From positions 13,239,991 through 13,303,990 of the forward strand of contig NC_133302.1 of NCBI RefSeq assembly GCF_005239225.2: a stretch of 64,000 nt of DNA, in the 5' to 3' direction. This document shows, one piece after another, positions 36,970-48,480 of this stretch. A model generated the notes under the pieces. It had not been told where the DNA came from. It saw only the letters and a program-made list of their open reading frames with translations, and did no database searches. Origin of the DNA: Populus alba. Taxonomy: Eukaryota; Streptophyta; Magnoliopsida; Malpighiales; Salicaceae. Position 1 is the first letter of the stretch; each line of letters starts with the position of its first letter. Both the position numbers and the translations under genes were made by a program.

Positions 36970-37033
36970 GGGCCCTGAAATACTCATTTACTCCAGTGAT
37001 TGGGCCCCGAAATACTCATTTACTCCAGTTATG
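36970..37033. repeat. Tandem duplication, 32-bp period
   Basis: GGGCCCTGAAATACTCATTT at 36970 and GGGCCCCGAAATACTCATTT at 37002, both continuing ACTCCAGT. A near-perfect two-unit duplication. Confidence 0.85.
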
Positions 37034-37689
37034 GCCTGCAATAATTTAAAAAAAAAAAAAAAGTCGAACAAAGCCCATTTAAAACCGCAGAAATCAACGA
37101 AAAACAATACTCTCCTTGTGATGTTGATGCAAATTACGAAACCAAAATCAACAAATCCAATGCAACGAAAACCTGCAAGTCTCACAAGATGGAGGGGGGG
37201 ATTTTTTTTTTTTCCCTTTTTTGTTTTTATGAATTGTTCATTCAATTAATTTCAAATAAATTGTAACTAATAAATAAAACTAAAGTTATAGTTAAAACTA
37301 CTAAAAAAAAACTTTAGAGTGGGCATGAAAGAGCTAAATAAACTATTTTTTTTTTATTTTTTTAAATTCATTTTTTTTATATATAACAAAGATTAGTAAA
37401 AATATCAACCGAAAATTTTTTATTTATTAATTATTTATCAATTATTATCATTATAAAATATAGATAATACTTGAAAAAAAATAATACGAGTAGAAAAAAA
37501 ATCAACTCATCATCTAAAAATCTACCTATCCAATCTTCAAATAAAATAAAAATTCATAGATCACTTTTAAAAAATAAAAAAATAAACTAAATTGAAATAT
37601 TAAAATAATAATATAATAGAAGAACCTTTCAAAGAAACTTTCTTTAAATGAAATCACCATGAATAAAATTGAAAAATGATTTTTATGTT

Positions 37690-38045
37690 TATCGCATATT
37701 TTCGTTTCATTTCAATAGGAGCCCTACTGCCCTCTTTGCGAACTCATCAATTCAAGCGCAAGCCAATTTCTTTCTTCGTCACCAGCTCCGCGCTCCAAAG
37801 GCCTGCCAGAGGGAGGCCGAGCTCCTTGATATTCTTTCCGGCGATGAAGTTCAATGTAGGAAACAGCCGGAAACTCGAAGGATCGCCTTTGGAAGCGTTC
37901 GCCGGTAACCAAAGCGTCTCGTTTCCGCAACCACTTGGGTACTTTGCTTATAGCTTTTTTAGGTTATGCAATAGAAGGGGCTTTGGATCCCCTGCTTTAA
38001 GAAATCATTCAAAGGGTGCATTATTTTCACATTTACACGACTAAT
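37690..38045 (+). other. GC-rich, coding-like island; possible captured exon
   Basis: This 350-base stretch stands out from the A/T-rich DNA on both sides. Two overlapping + frames are open for 79-122 codons and one - frame for 68. The longest + frame (37676-38044) contains RTHQFKRKPISFFVTSSALQ and AMKFNVGNSRKLEG, basic and Ser-rich as in a transit peptide, but I recognise no family. A donor-like GTAAGAAG follows later at about 38132. It may be a gene fragment carried by a transposon or a decayed first exon. Confidence 0.3.
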
Positions 38046-38199
38046 AACCAAAGCAAGTTAAAATTATTAAAATTACTGTTTTAGGAGCGCGTTCCTGTTT
38101 TAAACCAACAATTAGTAAATTAAAGAAACCAAGTAAGAAGTAACCAATTTTCTATTTTTATAGTCTAACTATGCAACGAATTATTGTAGATTTAGAAAC

Positions 38200-38390
38200 C
38201 GTTTGGGAATTTCCCAAAAAATTTAATTTTTTTTTTTGCTAAAATTTAATATGGTTTGTATGTTTTGGATTATTTTGATGTACTGATGTCAAAAATAATT
38301 TTAAAAAAATAAAAAAAATATATAATTGGCATATATTTCCGCACGAAAAGTTATTTGAAAAACAACCACTACTACACTGTCAAACATACT
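38200..38390. mobile_element. MITE of the TGTTTGG family (copy 8)
   Basis: Starts CCGTTTGGGAATTTCCC and ends AACCACTACTACACTGTCAAAC. The centre contains TTGGATTATTTTGATGTACTG. Non-coding. Confidence 0.65.
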
Positions 38391-38559
38391 TTTAAGGCAA
38401 GCGCGTTGAAGGAGTGGGGTAGAAAGGATTAGAATTTCCACTTGTGATATATTGTGTCGGATTAAATTTTTTCTTAACATGCAAAAAAACAAGTCTATAT
38501 ATTGCTAAATTTATTCTATTAAAAAAGACTTTTAAATTATATAAAAGTTGAATCGATAT

Positions 38560-39250
38560 GACCTGATTAAGTTGATGAGTTCAAAGATAACTTAAATGAC
38601 TGGTAAAAATATAATTTGACTCGTACAAATTCAAGTTAATATATTAAAAAGAAAACAAATTGATCCAAATTATGAGACATGATAACCCATATATAAAACA
38701 AATTGAAAATTTTTTTATGAAACTCAATTCTCAATTAACTTTGTGTTAAAGAATGAAATTAACATAAATTAATTAAAAAAACTTCAGTTAACTGTCAAAC
38801 CTGTGATCCAGGTCAAGAGACTAACATAACCTCATAGAAAGTAAATAGAAAAAATGACTTGGGTCAATCCAAGTTAATCTATTAAACTTGCGATCTAGGT
38901 CATGAGATTATGATAACCCAGTAAAAAGCAAATCAAAACAAGTTATGAAGCTCAATTTTCAATAAATTTATTGTTGAAGGATGAAATTAAAAAAAAAATC
39001 AATCTAAAAACAGGATATAATAAAACGACCTGAGTTTATCTGTATTAACCTATAAAACACGTTATTCGAGTCATAAGATTTGGATAACCTTATAGAAAGC
39101 AAACTAAAACAAATCCGTGATATGGGTTATGAGACCAAGTTAACTATATAAAAAACAAACCACAATAAATTACGAAGTTCAATCTTCAATAAATGAAATA
39201 TCAAAATATAAAATTAAATAAAAAAACATAGATTTAGAAAAATAAATAAA
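38560..39250 (-). repeat. Diverged tandem array, - orientation
   Basis: Units of roughly 130-170 bases share phrases such as GTCATGAGATTATGATAACCC, GAAGCTCAATTTTCAATAAA and AAGGATGAAATTAAA, repeated at about 38680-38760, 38880-38990 and 39060-39210. The reverse complement of these phrases makes up the array at 40090-40830. Confidence 0.6.
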
Positions 39251-39726
39251 CCCTTCTTATGAGATGAATAATTTCTTTTATTTTCTAATATTTACCCGAA
39301 CAAGATAACCAAATCAAGTTGAATAATATGAAAAGTAAACAAATAAAGATATTCAAGGAATATTTATTGATTTTAATTTGCAGGAAGAGTAGGTAGCATA
39401 AAATGAAAATGGCCTGTGACTTGTGAGAGTAGATAATGATGTAAGGTTTGGAGGAAAACGCCGGGAAGCTCCACCACCCCACTTTGACTAGTTATGCATA
39501 TGAGATGAATGTAATCATGTGCTGTGGATAACTTTTTGACTATCACAAAGAATTGACGCTCTCTCAAATAGAAATTGGATGATACTTCAAATCAATTTTA
39601 TTTTATTTTAATACATAGTCTCTGGAAGGAAAGCACTCGGACAACACAATGAACATTAATGGTCGGGCAATTGGGTTGATTCCGTATTGGTTAATTTTAT
39701 TATACTAATCTCTATTTATTATGAGT

Positions 39727-39935
39727 TAGGAATTTGGTTGCAGTTGTTTTTTAAAATATTTTTTATTTTAAAATATATCAAAATAATATATATATTTTTA
39801 TTTTTTTAAAATCATTTTGACATCAGCGCATTATAATAATACGAAAACATCAATAAATATTAATTTGAAGTAAATAAAAAAATTTTAAATTTTAAATTTT
39901 TTTCAAAAGTATTTTTAAAATGCAAAAACAGGGCA
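39727..39935. mobile_element. MITE of the TGTTTGG family (copy 9)
   Basis: Starts GGAATTTGGTTGCAGTTG, contains TTTGACATCAGCGCATTA and AAATATTAATTTGAAG, and ends near AAAATGCAAAAACAGGGC. It sits between the two oppositely oriented arrays. Confidence 0.65.
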
Positions 39936-40089
39936 TCTCGCACAAATGATATTAAAAAAAAAAAACAGAGAGAAGAGGATTTTATTGTGATCCTCCTTGC
40001 AAAACAATATTTACTATAATAGTATTTTTTTTCTCCTTTGCTATGTTTTTGTATTAATCCATGTTTTTTTTTTAGTTTTAATTCCATCC

Positions 40090-40830
40090 ATTGACATTAA
40101 ATTACTGAGGATTGAATTTTATATTTTTAAAATTTATTTTTTATGAGGTTATCTTAATTTCATGACTTATATTGCAAGTTTGACGGTTTAACTCTATTAA
40201 CTCAAGTTTCTTTTCTCTTTTTCTAATTGATTTCTTTTCCTTAATTTTATTATTTAAGATTTAATTGATTGATAATTAAACTTCGTGATTTATTTCGTTT
40301 CACTTTCTATGAGGTTGTCTCAATCTCGTGACTCTAGGGTACGAGTTTAGCGAATTAACTTGGGTTGAATCGAATCGGTTTTTTATGTTTTTTTTAATTT
40401 TTTTTTTTAATTTTATCTTTCAACACTGGATTGATTGAAAATTAAACATTATAATTTTTTTTTGGCTTGTGATGGGTTATCTTGGTCTTATGATCTGAGA
40501 TGTTGGTTTGGTAGGTTGACTTGGGTCATTTTTTCTAGTCATTTTTTTTTTTAATTTTTTTTTTAATTTTATCATTCAATATTGAGTTTATTGAAAATTA
40601 GACTTTATTTTTGTTTTTTAGTATTATCTTTCCATGAGTTATAGTTTTATAACCCAACACATGGATTGACAGCTTAACCCAAGTTTACCCAAATCAATTC
40701 AATATATTGTTCTTTCAATATTGATAAAAAATATCATATTAAATATTTATTTTGAGTCGAAATATATTTTTACCGATCATCTGAGTTGCCTTTAAACATG
40801 ACAAGTCGACTTAGTCATATTAGATCAATC
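40090..40830 (+). repeat. Diverged tandem array, + orientation
   Basis: Units contain TATGAGGTT(A/G)TCT(T/C)AAT.TC, ACGAGTTTAGCGAATTAACT, GGTTGACTTGGGTCATTTTT and ATTTTATC(T/A)TTCAA, repeated about four times. These are the reverse complement of phrases at 38560-39250, so the two arrays form a loose inverted pair about 0.8 kb apart. Confidence 0.6.
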
Positions 40831-41560
40831 CCCACATTATTTAAAATTATTTTATACTAGAAAAAACATTAGCAACACCTAGATATTTCTTTATGTTAAA
40901 AAAGTTTTTGTCTAACCTGCAATGTAGCGCGGACCAATGAATAATATTCAATGGAATAGTTGTCTATCAAATTTCTATCAAATTTTCCCATGGCTAAAAA
41001 AAAACCATGGAGCTAGGATTTAGAGTTAGAATTATCTTTTTATCATGATTCAATTTTATTTTTAAATTGTTTGAGGGTAGATTAGTCATTTTATTTTTTT
41101 AGAACAATTAAATTACTTAAATATCTTTTGAACAAAAAAAATGATGGCTTTAACCCAAGGGTGTTTATGTCTTTTTCTTATATTTAAATGAAGTTACTTA
41201 GTTACTCTTGCATTCAAAATTAACAAAACTATCCTCCGGGTGTTTAGGTCTTTTCATTATATATTTTTTTTGTTAACATCATGTTAACTCAAGGGCATTT
41301 TTGTATTTTAAAAAATGTTTAAGAAAAAAATATTTGTTGGTGCGTGCCAAGCACATGTAAGAGCGCCCCTCATGCCCTTTAAGCGAAATGCGTGAAGTTG
41401 TCTGGTCACCAAGCACTGTTTTTTCTTATGATGTTTGAAAGGTCTCGGCAGCTCCTCCATGATGAGGAGGTGCGTTCGCCAAACGCACCTCCAATTTAGC
41501 ATCGACAACAATTTATTTTTTCCTTCTCTCTATCCACCTTAAATTCCAGGCCAACCCTTT
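40831..41560. other. Repeat-derived DNA, no gene recognised
   Basis: Contains a GC-richer stretch (41330-41500) with GTGCGTTCGCCAAACGCACC, a partial palindrome, probably part of an unidentified repeat. No conserved reading frame. Confidence 0.3.
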
Positions 41561-41586
41561 AAAAATTTTAGATTATCCCCTTCAAT

Positions 41587-41645
41587 TTTTTCCTTAACAA
41601 TTAACCCCTGTCCTTTTTTCCTTAACAATTAACCCCTGTCCTTTT
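41587..41645. repeat. Tandem duplication, about 28-bp period
   Basis: TTTTTTCCTTAACAATTAACCCCTGTCC occurs twice head to tail (as halves TTTTTTCCTTAACAATTA and ACCCCTGTCC). Confidence 0.85.
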
Positions 41646-41649
41646 GATT

Positions 41650-42900
41650 ACTATTTCATTTATTTTTTATATATAATTTCATCATTCTTGGGTTTTTTTT
41701 TTTTATCAAATTTGATCTCTATTTTTTTGAATGTTTTTTTACTTTGGCAAGTTTTTTTTTAAAAAAAATTAATATAATTTTTCATCATTTTATCATTCAA
41801 AATTAAATTAATTAAGAATTAAACTTTTTGATTGAACCTGTGTTTAGAATTTCATAGGTTACGAGTTTGGTGATTAGACTAGATTTAGAAGGTTCAAACC
41901 AGGTTTGCTTGGTTTTTGTTTTTCTTTATGTAAGCTTTTTTTTTTCTTTTATTTTTTAGCATTTATTCAATTGGAGATTGAGTTTTATTTTTTCTATTAT
42001 TTTTTTTTTCATAGAAATTTTTGCTGCTCTTGAAAATTACCCTAACTTTCTCGAGTCTTTTTATTTGGTATTCTTTATTGGGTTTTTTTTTGGATAATTC
42101 TTTAAATTGATGAATAATGTTTTTAAAAATAATTTATTAAATAATAAAATTCAATTTCGTGCCCCTTTAATTTTTAATCTTTTGAATTTAGTCCTTATTT
42201 TTTATTACTATTTATTTTATTTGAGATAAATTTTAGTTTTTTTTTTTAATCTCATCCTCAATGTTTTTCATGTCAAATTTGATCATTATTTTTTTAAATT
42301 GATATTTGTTTTTTTCATTCCATCATTTGATATTAGATTGATTGAGAGTTGAGCGAGATTTATGATTTCACAGGTATTGGGTTTTAGAGATTAATCCAAG
42401 TTTGAGAGGTTCTCCTTAGTTTACTTTGTTCTTTTTTCCCTTTCTATAAGTTATGTTTTTTAAGTTTTATCCCTCAACATTTATTTAATTAAAGACTAGG
42501 CTCTGTTATTTTTATTTATTTGCTTTTGTAGGATTTTTTTTAATTGATTTTGAAAATGAATGAGGTTTTCTTGGGTCTTTTTATTTGTTGTTCTTTGTTG
42601 GATATATTTTAGCTAATCAACATTAAATTGGTTGAGAATTAAGTTTCTTGATCTAGCCCGAGTTTAGGATTTAATAATGAGTTGTGAATTTGAGACCTTA
42701 GCCCAAATTTAAAAGGTTTGTCTATATTTATCTTATTTATTATTATTTTTTTTACACTTATGTTTTTTAAATTTCATCATTCAATATTTATATCATTAGT
42801 AATCAGAGTTTTTTTTGTTATTTGTTTTTTATATGATTTTTGTCAATTTTTAAAATGATCCGAATTATTTCAAGTGTTTTTATTTATTGTTTTTGTTTTG
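41650..42900 (+). repeat. Three diverged copies of a dispersed repeat
   Basis: A block ordered (TTTTATC(A/C)TTCAA) - (TTGGTTGAGAATTAA-like) - (GATT.CATAGGTTACGAGTTTGG-like) recurs at about 41780-41940, 42300-42440 and 42600-42740. A fourth relative lies at 61000-61265. The copies are strongly diverged and T-rich. No protein resemblance. Confidence 0.5.
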
Positions 42901-44190
42901 TAGATTCTCCATTTTTATTATTGGTTGGGTTTTGGTCTCCAGTCTTATTTTTTCAAACTTTTTAGAAGTATAGTTGAATCTCTGGAGCAACTTTTCTTTT
43001 ACCAATAAGAAAAATATTCTAGTCCGAGGCAAAGCATGAAACTACAAATCCTGTTTTAAACTAGCTAGCAACTAATTAGGTTTACTTCACCAATAACGTA
43101 TGAAGGGAATGTAGGTAATTAATTGAGTTTATTGTTTTCAACTATTAAAAGTATAATCAGTTATATTTATTACTAAAATAACTAAAAGGCATTGTTAAGT
43201 TTAACTGTTAATATAAATAGTGAACAAAGTTGATTTAATCTTTTTTAATCATTTAGTTATAAGTTTTGTGCCGTAGCTGTGAAATTAACTTTGTGTCGTG
43301 ATTTCAATACCTAGGGGCACTTTATTTTCTACTTAACGATAGACAACTTGTTGTTTATTATATATATATATATATATTTCCTTTTAAAAATGACATGTCG
43401 CTTGTGCTTGTCTCAGCCCACATGCCTAAACTTTGTTACGAAACCTTTGAGTTTTTTTTTTTTTTTTTTTTGTCATTTAGGTTTTTGAAAAATTATTTTA
43501 TTATTTTAATTTTATTTTCTAACGTAGAATTTTTATTTTTTAAGGTTTTATTTTTATTTTTTTTAATCTTTTATTTTTTTTCAATTGCATTCTTTAATAT
43601 AAAATTTTTATATAATTTTATCTTTTAATATTTGTATTGATGGTCAATCGGTTTTTGTATTTTTTTTATCAATTAATAAAAGCATATTGGAAATTTATTT
43701 TATCTTTTATATTTTCAATTTCATCTTTTAATATGAGGTTTCTATTTCCTTTAGGTTTTTTGATCTTTTTTTATTTTCTATTTTTTTTTCAATTCCATCC
43801 TTTAATATATATGTAGTTCTTATTTAATTTTAGTATTGAGCTGATGGTAAATCAATTTTTGTATTTTATCATATAATAAAATAAAAAATTTAATTTGACC
43901 TAATGAAGTACTTTACTCAAGTCTCAAGTTTGGCGGTTTGACTACAGTTAATCTGACCTGTTTTTTTTTTCTTTGAGATTTTTTCTTTGGATTTGCCCAA
44001 CTAACAAGATCACGTTAGGGTAATTCCCACATAATTTTATTTAAAATCCAGGCTAAACAAATAGTCGAGTTAGAAGTTTTCAAGTTTGAACCATTATACC
44101 GAGTTTAATAATAATATAAAAATAAATTTACAATCTATGTATTTTTTTTTTTACATTCCAAAAAAATTTAACTTAACCCACAACAAAAGC
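42901..44190. other. T-rich intergenic DNA
   Basis: No gene. An (AT)n tract lies at 43362-43376 and a T run at 43453-43471. Phrases like TTTTAATATAAAATTTTTAT repeat loosely through 43500-43860. Confidence 0.35.
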
Positions 44191-44198
44191 ATAATAAC

Positions 44199-44486
44199 CA
44201 TAGTTTTGAAACCCGACCCAGTTTGGCAAGTCGACCCGGGATCAGGGGCTAGAACCGAGCCAGGTTGAAGAAAAAACAGGGGAAGGAAAAACCTAGCGTG
44301 ACCTGGCGGGTTGACTCAGTAAGACCCAGCTGTAAACCCATTGATTTTTATTTTGTTTTTTTACTAAAACAATGTCGTTTTTATTTTTTTAAAAAAAGAA
44401 TTGACCCGGCCGACCCGGTAACCAGATCAAAACCCCGGAACCCGAGTCTTGGACCGGGCCGGCCACTAGGCCGAGTCTTAAAAGTA
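44199..44486. mobile_element. DNA-transposon-like element with CCCGG-rich arms and a central palindrome
   Basis: The left end CATAGTTTTGAAACCCGACC and right end GGCCGAGTCTTAAAAGTAAC are imperfect inverted repeats. The arms are rich in GACCCGG and CCGGGCCGG, unlike the surrounding DNA. The centre (about 44364-44383) reads ACTAAAACAATGTCGTTTTT, a near palindrome. Non-coding, about 288 bp. A left-end relative is at 60322-60430. Confidence 0.6.
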
Positions 44487-44773
44487 ACAAACTAGTGTAT
44501 GTATAGTCTGACTATATATCCAACATAAAATATTGTGTTTTACACCTTTATTTATATTTATAGTGATATCAAAATTTATTTTCATAAATAAAACTAATCG
44601 TACATAGATGTATTAGATTTACAAAAAGCTAATGGACAAACTCGATTTTAATAGCTTTAGGTTGAGTTTTATTAACTGTGTCAATCACTTTAAAAAGATC
44701 AGTAGTGTAATAATGCCAATTAATTGTAAGCTAGAACTCCATTCACTTTGGTCGTCCCTTTTCAGTGTACCTT

Positions 44774-44971
44774 CTTTTTTTTTTTTTTTTGATTTACTTG
44801 GGTGTCCGGGCCAGCGCGCACCACGACTAATCCCACGGCTCACTGAACATCCTGCAAGCCCAGCAAATATGTAAGACACCGTGGAAGTGACAGACATACA
44901 TGCTGAAGCTTGAACCCAGGATGCAGAGGCAAAAAAAACTCTTTACCACCGCTGGGCTACAAGCCTGGCTG
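44774..44971 (-). mobile_element. tRNA-derived SINE with poly-A tail
   Basis: On the - strand it begins CAGCCAGGCTTGTAGCCCAG. It contains an A box TAGCCCAGCGGTGG and a B box GGGTTCAAGC, and continues to a 3' segment GGGATTAGTCGTGGTGCGCG then GGCCCGGACACCCAAGTAAA. It ends in a run of about 17 A (T run at 44774-44790 on the + strand). The tRNA-like head differs from the other SINEs, but the 3' segment is clearly shared. No target duplication was found. Confidence 0.85.
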
Positions 44972-45207
44972 TAAAAACAAGGGGCATTAATTAATAATTG
45001 CAGCCAATCACTTTAGAAATCAATGGTACGATATGATGATGACCTACAAGAGATTCTGTTGACATCTTTTTTCTCCATGCAAAAAACCATAAGAAAAAAA
45101 AAAGAGTTTGGTCTGCACTTGGCTGTCGATTCCAATTCAAGCACTATCTTATTTAATACCCATGGACGCTTCCCAATAAAAATACTCTTTTCCTTTCATT
45201 AATAAGT

Positions 45208-45310
45208 TTTTTTTTATTAATATAAATATATAAAGATTGCGTGTATCTCAACTAATCTTATAGATCCTAAAATTAATAACTATATGAGTTTCTAGTAATC
45301 TTAAGGTTTC
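45208..45310 (-). mobile_element. SINE, 5'-truncated
   Basis: The - strand reads ACTAGAAACTCATATAGTTA, TTAATTTTAGGATCTATAAG, ATTAGTTGAGATACACGCAA and a degraded tail. It matches the body and 3' end of the 23811-23995 SINE; the tRNA-like head is lost. Confidence 0.65.
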
Positions 45311-47570
45311 TACTTATTCATATCAACATTCAGTCAACTATTTATGAAATTTTTATCATATATTTTTTAGGTTGATCTAACCAATCTTTTATTTAAAAAA
45401 GTGTATATTAAAAAAGAATCTTAAAAGAACACTGAATCAATTTTCTAATGATAAAATCTTGTACAAACCTAAATAAGGATCGATCATGAATGTCATAATT
45501 GTAATTTTTTTTTACCCTTGAGGGCTCAATTTCATAGTTTTAAATAAAATACCTATTGTTTTGTACTTCTTAGACCTTTAGATAATAAGTTGCATAAACA
45601 TTTTCCAAAAATCAAAACTCTAGAATTTGGGTTTCTTGAAAGAACATGAACAAAAAAAAAATGACAATTTTAAAATTTTCAAGTGTTTCATAGATTTTGT
45701 TAGATTGTTTAAGGGAACGAAGATGATTGAACATCAATTATTTATTTTAGGGTTTGATTAACTCTTTAAGGTTAGGTTGTCGAAAGCTATATGCTATCTA
45801 ATTATTTTATCTTTAATAATAATTTACACGAATAATTAGATTTGAAATATCCTGAACTTTTTTAGAAGAGTTGGATTAATATGCCTTCAATGCTAGCTTT
45901 TTCACTCTCTTTTTTATGATCTTAATTACGTGACATTCTATTATGCCTTTAATACTTTATATTATTTCATGAAAAATATGAGGCATGACACTTTATTTAT
46001 ATATATAAAAAACATAATATCTCTATTAATGGAAAGTATCACTTTCCTTAAAAAAACTCACATATTTTATTTTAAGAATATTGTTATTAGAGATTTATGC
46101 AATCAAATTCATACTTGATTTTTCTAGGATTAAAATTGTAATTCCATGTATTAGTTGTATTCTAGTCCTTAATTTATAAAGTTATTTATAATTTAGTCAT
46201 ACTTAATTAATCATTCTAGTTAATTTCTTTTCAATGATTCTTAATGTAAGTGACCTATTATGTTCCTCAAATATAAATCATAATCCTAATAAAAATATGA
46301 TTAGATAAATTAAATAATTTAAGTTATTATCAATTTAACAAATTGATTGACTTATATTTAAAGATCAAATATAATATTTAGCAACATGTCATGATTTTTT
46401 CAAATATAAAAAAAAGTCATATATGGGTTGACTTAGATTTTCAATGACTAATTTCTCAATGTTGCTATTATCCCTTCATTTGAAATATTTTGATTTAGAT
46501 ATTTAAGAATGGAATGTGTTTGCTTTGCTAAATCATATTTGTTGTCAATATGATACTTATTTATCATTTGAATAAGAATCAAAATCTCTTTTTAAATCTC
46601 ATTTCACATTATACAAGGATTTCATAATCAAAACAATTTAAGAATATATGGAACATTTTTTTTTTAATTTACCTAGGGTGGTTAATCCTTTTTTAATTAT
46701 TCAAATACCTTTGTAAAGCATTTAAAAATAATGTTTTAATGGAATAAGAATCCTTACAATTATAAACACTTTATAATTTTCTTTGTAAAATATTTTTGTC
46801 TTAAGAACTTTTATCCTTACCTTGAACTTATTAATCATACTTAAAAAATGAAAGATTCCTTTATAAAAATATAAATAAGATAAATCTATTTTATGAATAA
46901 AGTTATCCAAGTAGAATCTAGTAGAGATGAATATGATAATTATAATCACCCCGCTTGATTTAGAAAAAGAATCTTAATCAATATATTTTTTAAAAATCTA
47001 AACCAATCAATTATTAATTTTTTTAATTTAGATGGCAGCATAAAGATGGTAAGGAGACATGATAAACGTTTTGTTGCAACTTCTTTTAAGAAACATGCAT
47101 GGTAGTATTATAAAGATATAAAACTATCTAGTTTGTTAAAAGGGATTAGTTGAATAGCCAATATGTTTTTTTCTTTCAAAACTCTTTATAGAATGCACAA
47201 GTTCGTGCATCACTCTATAAGGCTTGAAGCTCTTACTTCAGAGAATTTCAACTAAAAGAACAAGGATGGAGCAATCAAGTGTTCAAACATGCTTATAGGC
47301 CACGATAAAGGTGAATGATTTTTCTGTTTGAAAAATGTTTATATGAGTTTCTCCATGAAAAAAGGTCATTTAATGCCACCTCATCAATCTATTTAATGTT
47401 TTTCATATTATTTACAAAAAAAATATACGATGAAAATGCTGAATTCCATAATCATTTAGAGAACATAAACTTAAAGATGTTAGAGCACCATCAATCAATA
47501 TTTATAACACTCTACTAGAACATGTATATAAGGAATACCTTACTTTTATATTGTCCAAATTCAATGATTC
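45311..47570. other. A/T-rich intergenic DNA
   Basis: No gene recognised in 2.2 kb. The part from about 47040 may belong to the gypsy remnant that becomes recognisable at 47580, but no protein similarity is visible there. Confidence 0.3.
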
Positions 47571-47579
47571 CTTACTTTG

Positions 47580-48480
47580 AGGATCGATATTATTAGAATT
47601 AGAAGAACACTTATTGTTTATATAAAACCAGGTTTTAAACCACTTAAACATGTAAAAAGAATGGCTTCAAATATGACCTATCAAGTCAAAAAAGAGATCA
47701 TAAGATTACCTCAAGAGGAATCTATAAGAACGACTAGGTATGTAGAATGACTTTTAATCATTGTTCTGGTGATTAAAGATGATGGTAAGTTCATGATGTG
47801 CATTGATTTTGGTATGTAAAGCCTGACCCAGTCCCCCTTGCAGAATGTTGTCTGCTATGACTTAGCTTAACCTGGATTTTACGCTTCATGGTTTTGTTCC
47901 TGGCAACTCACATAGCCCAAAATGAGTCTTACAAGGTTGAGTACCAGCTTTGTTAATATGCTGTGGCTTTGGACACTCTTTTCTTGATGTAGGATGTTAC
48001 AATCCCCCCCACCTTAAGAACAAGTCATCCTCGGCTCTGATATCATATGTAAGGCTTGATCCACTTCCCCTTGCAAAATATTGTCCGTCATGACTCAGCT
48101 TAACTTGACTTCCACGCCTCATGATTTTGTTCCTGGCAGCCCATAGGCTCCAAGATGCGTCTTACAATGTTAGGTACCAATTGCCTTAATATACCCCAAC
48201 TCTGGATACTATTATCTTGATATGAGATTTATATGTAGCCAACATCTATAGCTAATATGTTGGTCGATTTTTCTATTAGAAATGAATATTTGTTTAGTTT
48301 TATGAAAGGTCATTTGGGTTATGATAATGATATAATTGATGAAGAAGATATTTTTAAAATTGCCTTTTAGTCTTAAGAACACAAGTGCATCTATCAAAGA
48401 ATAATAAATCTAATATGCTATGATATTATTGAGTATTTTTTAGAAGTCTACATGGATGATAAGGTGATTTAATGAGCAGA
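47580..48480 (+). mobile_element. Degenerate Ty3/gypsy reverse transcriptase, split by a miniature LTR element
   Basis: Before the split, one frame reads YIKPGFKPLKHVKRMA ... ESIRTTRYVE, a stop where the family has Trp, then IVLVIKDDGKFMMCIDF, the start of the RT palm. After the split come ANMLVDFSIRNEYLFSFMKG and LGYDND, then a degraded YFLEVYMDDKV equivalent to the YVDD box near 48440. About a dozen residues expected between CIDF and MLVD are absent. Stops and frameshifts make it inactive. Gag, integrase and LTRs of this element are not seen. Confidence 0.8.
47815..48233 (-). mobile_element. TRIM/SMART-like miniature LTR retrotransposon
   Basis: Two direct repeats of about 187 bp (47815-48001) and 186 bp (48048-48233) run from TGTAAAGCCTGACCC / TGTAAGGCTTGATCC to GATGTTACA / GATTTATA. 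The first has perfect TG...CA ends. They flank only 46 bases. On the - strand that interior begins TATGATATCAGAGCCGAGG, a primer-binding site for initiator-Met tRNA (the canonical TGGTATCAGAGCC with one change). It ends TTAAGGTGGGGGGGAT, a polypurine tract directly before the 3' LTR. LTR, PBS, PPT and LTR are thus all present with no coding DNA, so movement would depend on proteins from another element. No clean target duplication: flanks are TGGTA and TGTAG. Confidence 0.8.

Noticed and set aside
44774..44971. Functional tRNA gene
   Set aside because: A- and B-box-like sequences are present, but no cloverleaf can be formed and the unit ends in a SINE 3' segment and poly-A.
47815..48233. Simple tandem duplication as the explanation for the two 187-bp repeats
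   Set aside because: TG...CA ends plus a primer-binding site and polypurine tract in the correct order between them fit an LTR element much better, though dispersed copies were not checked.
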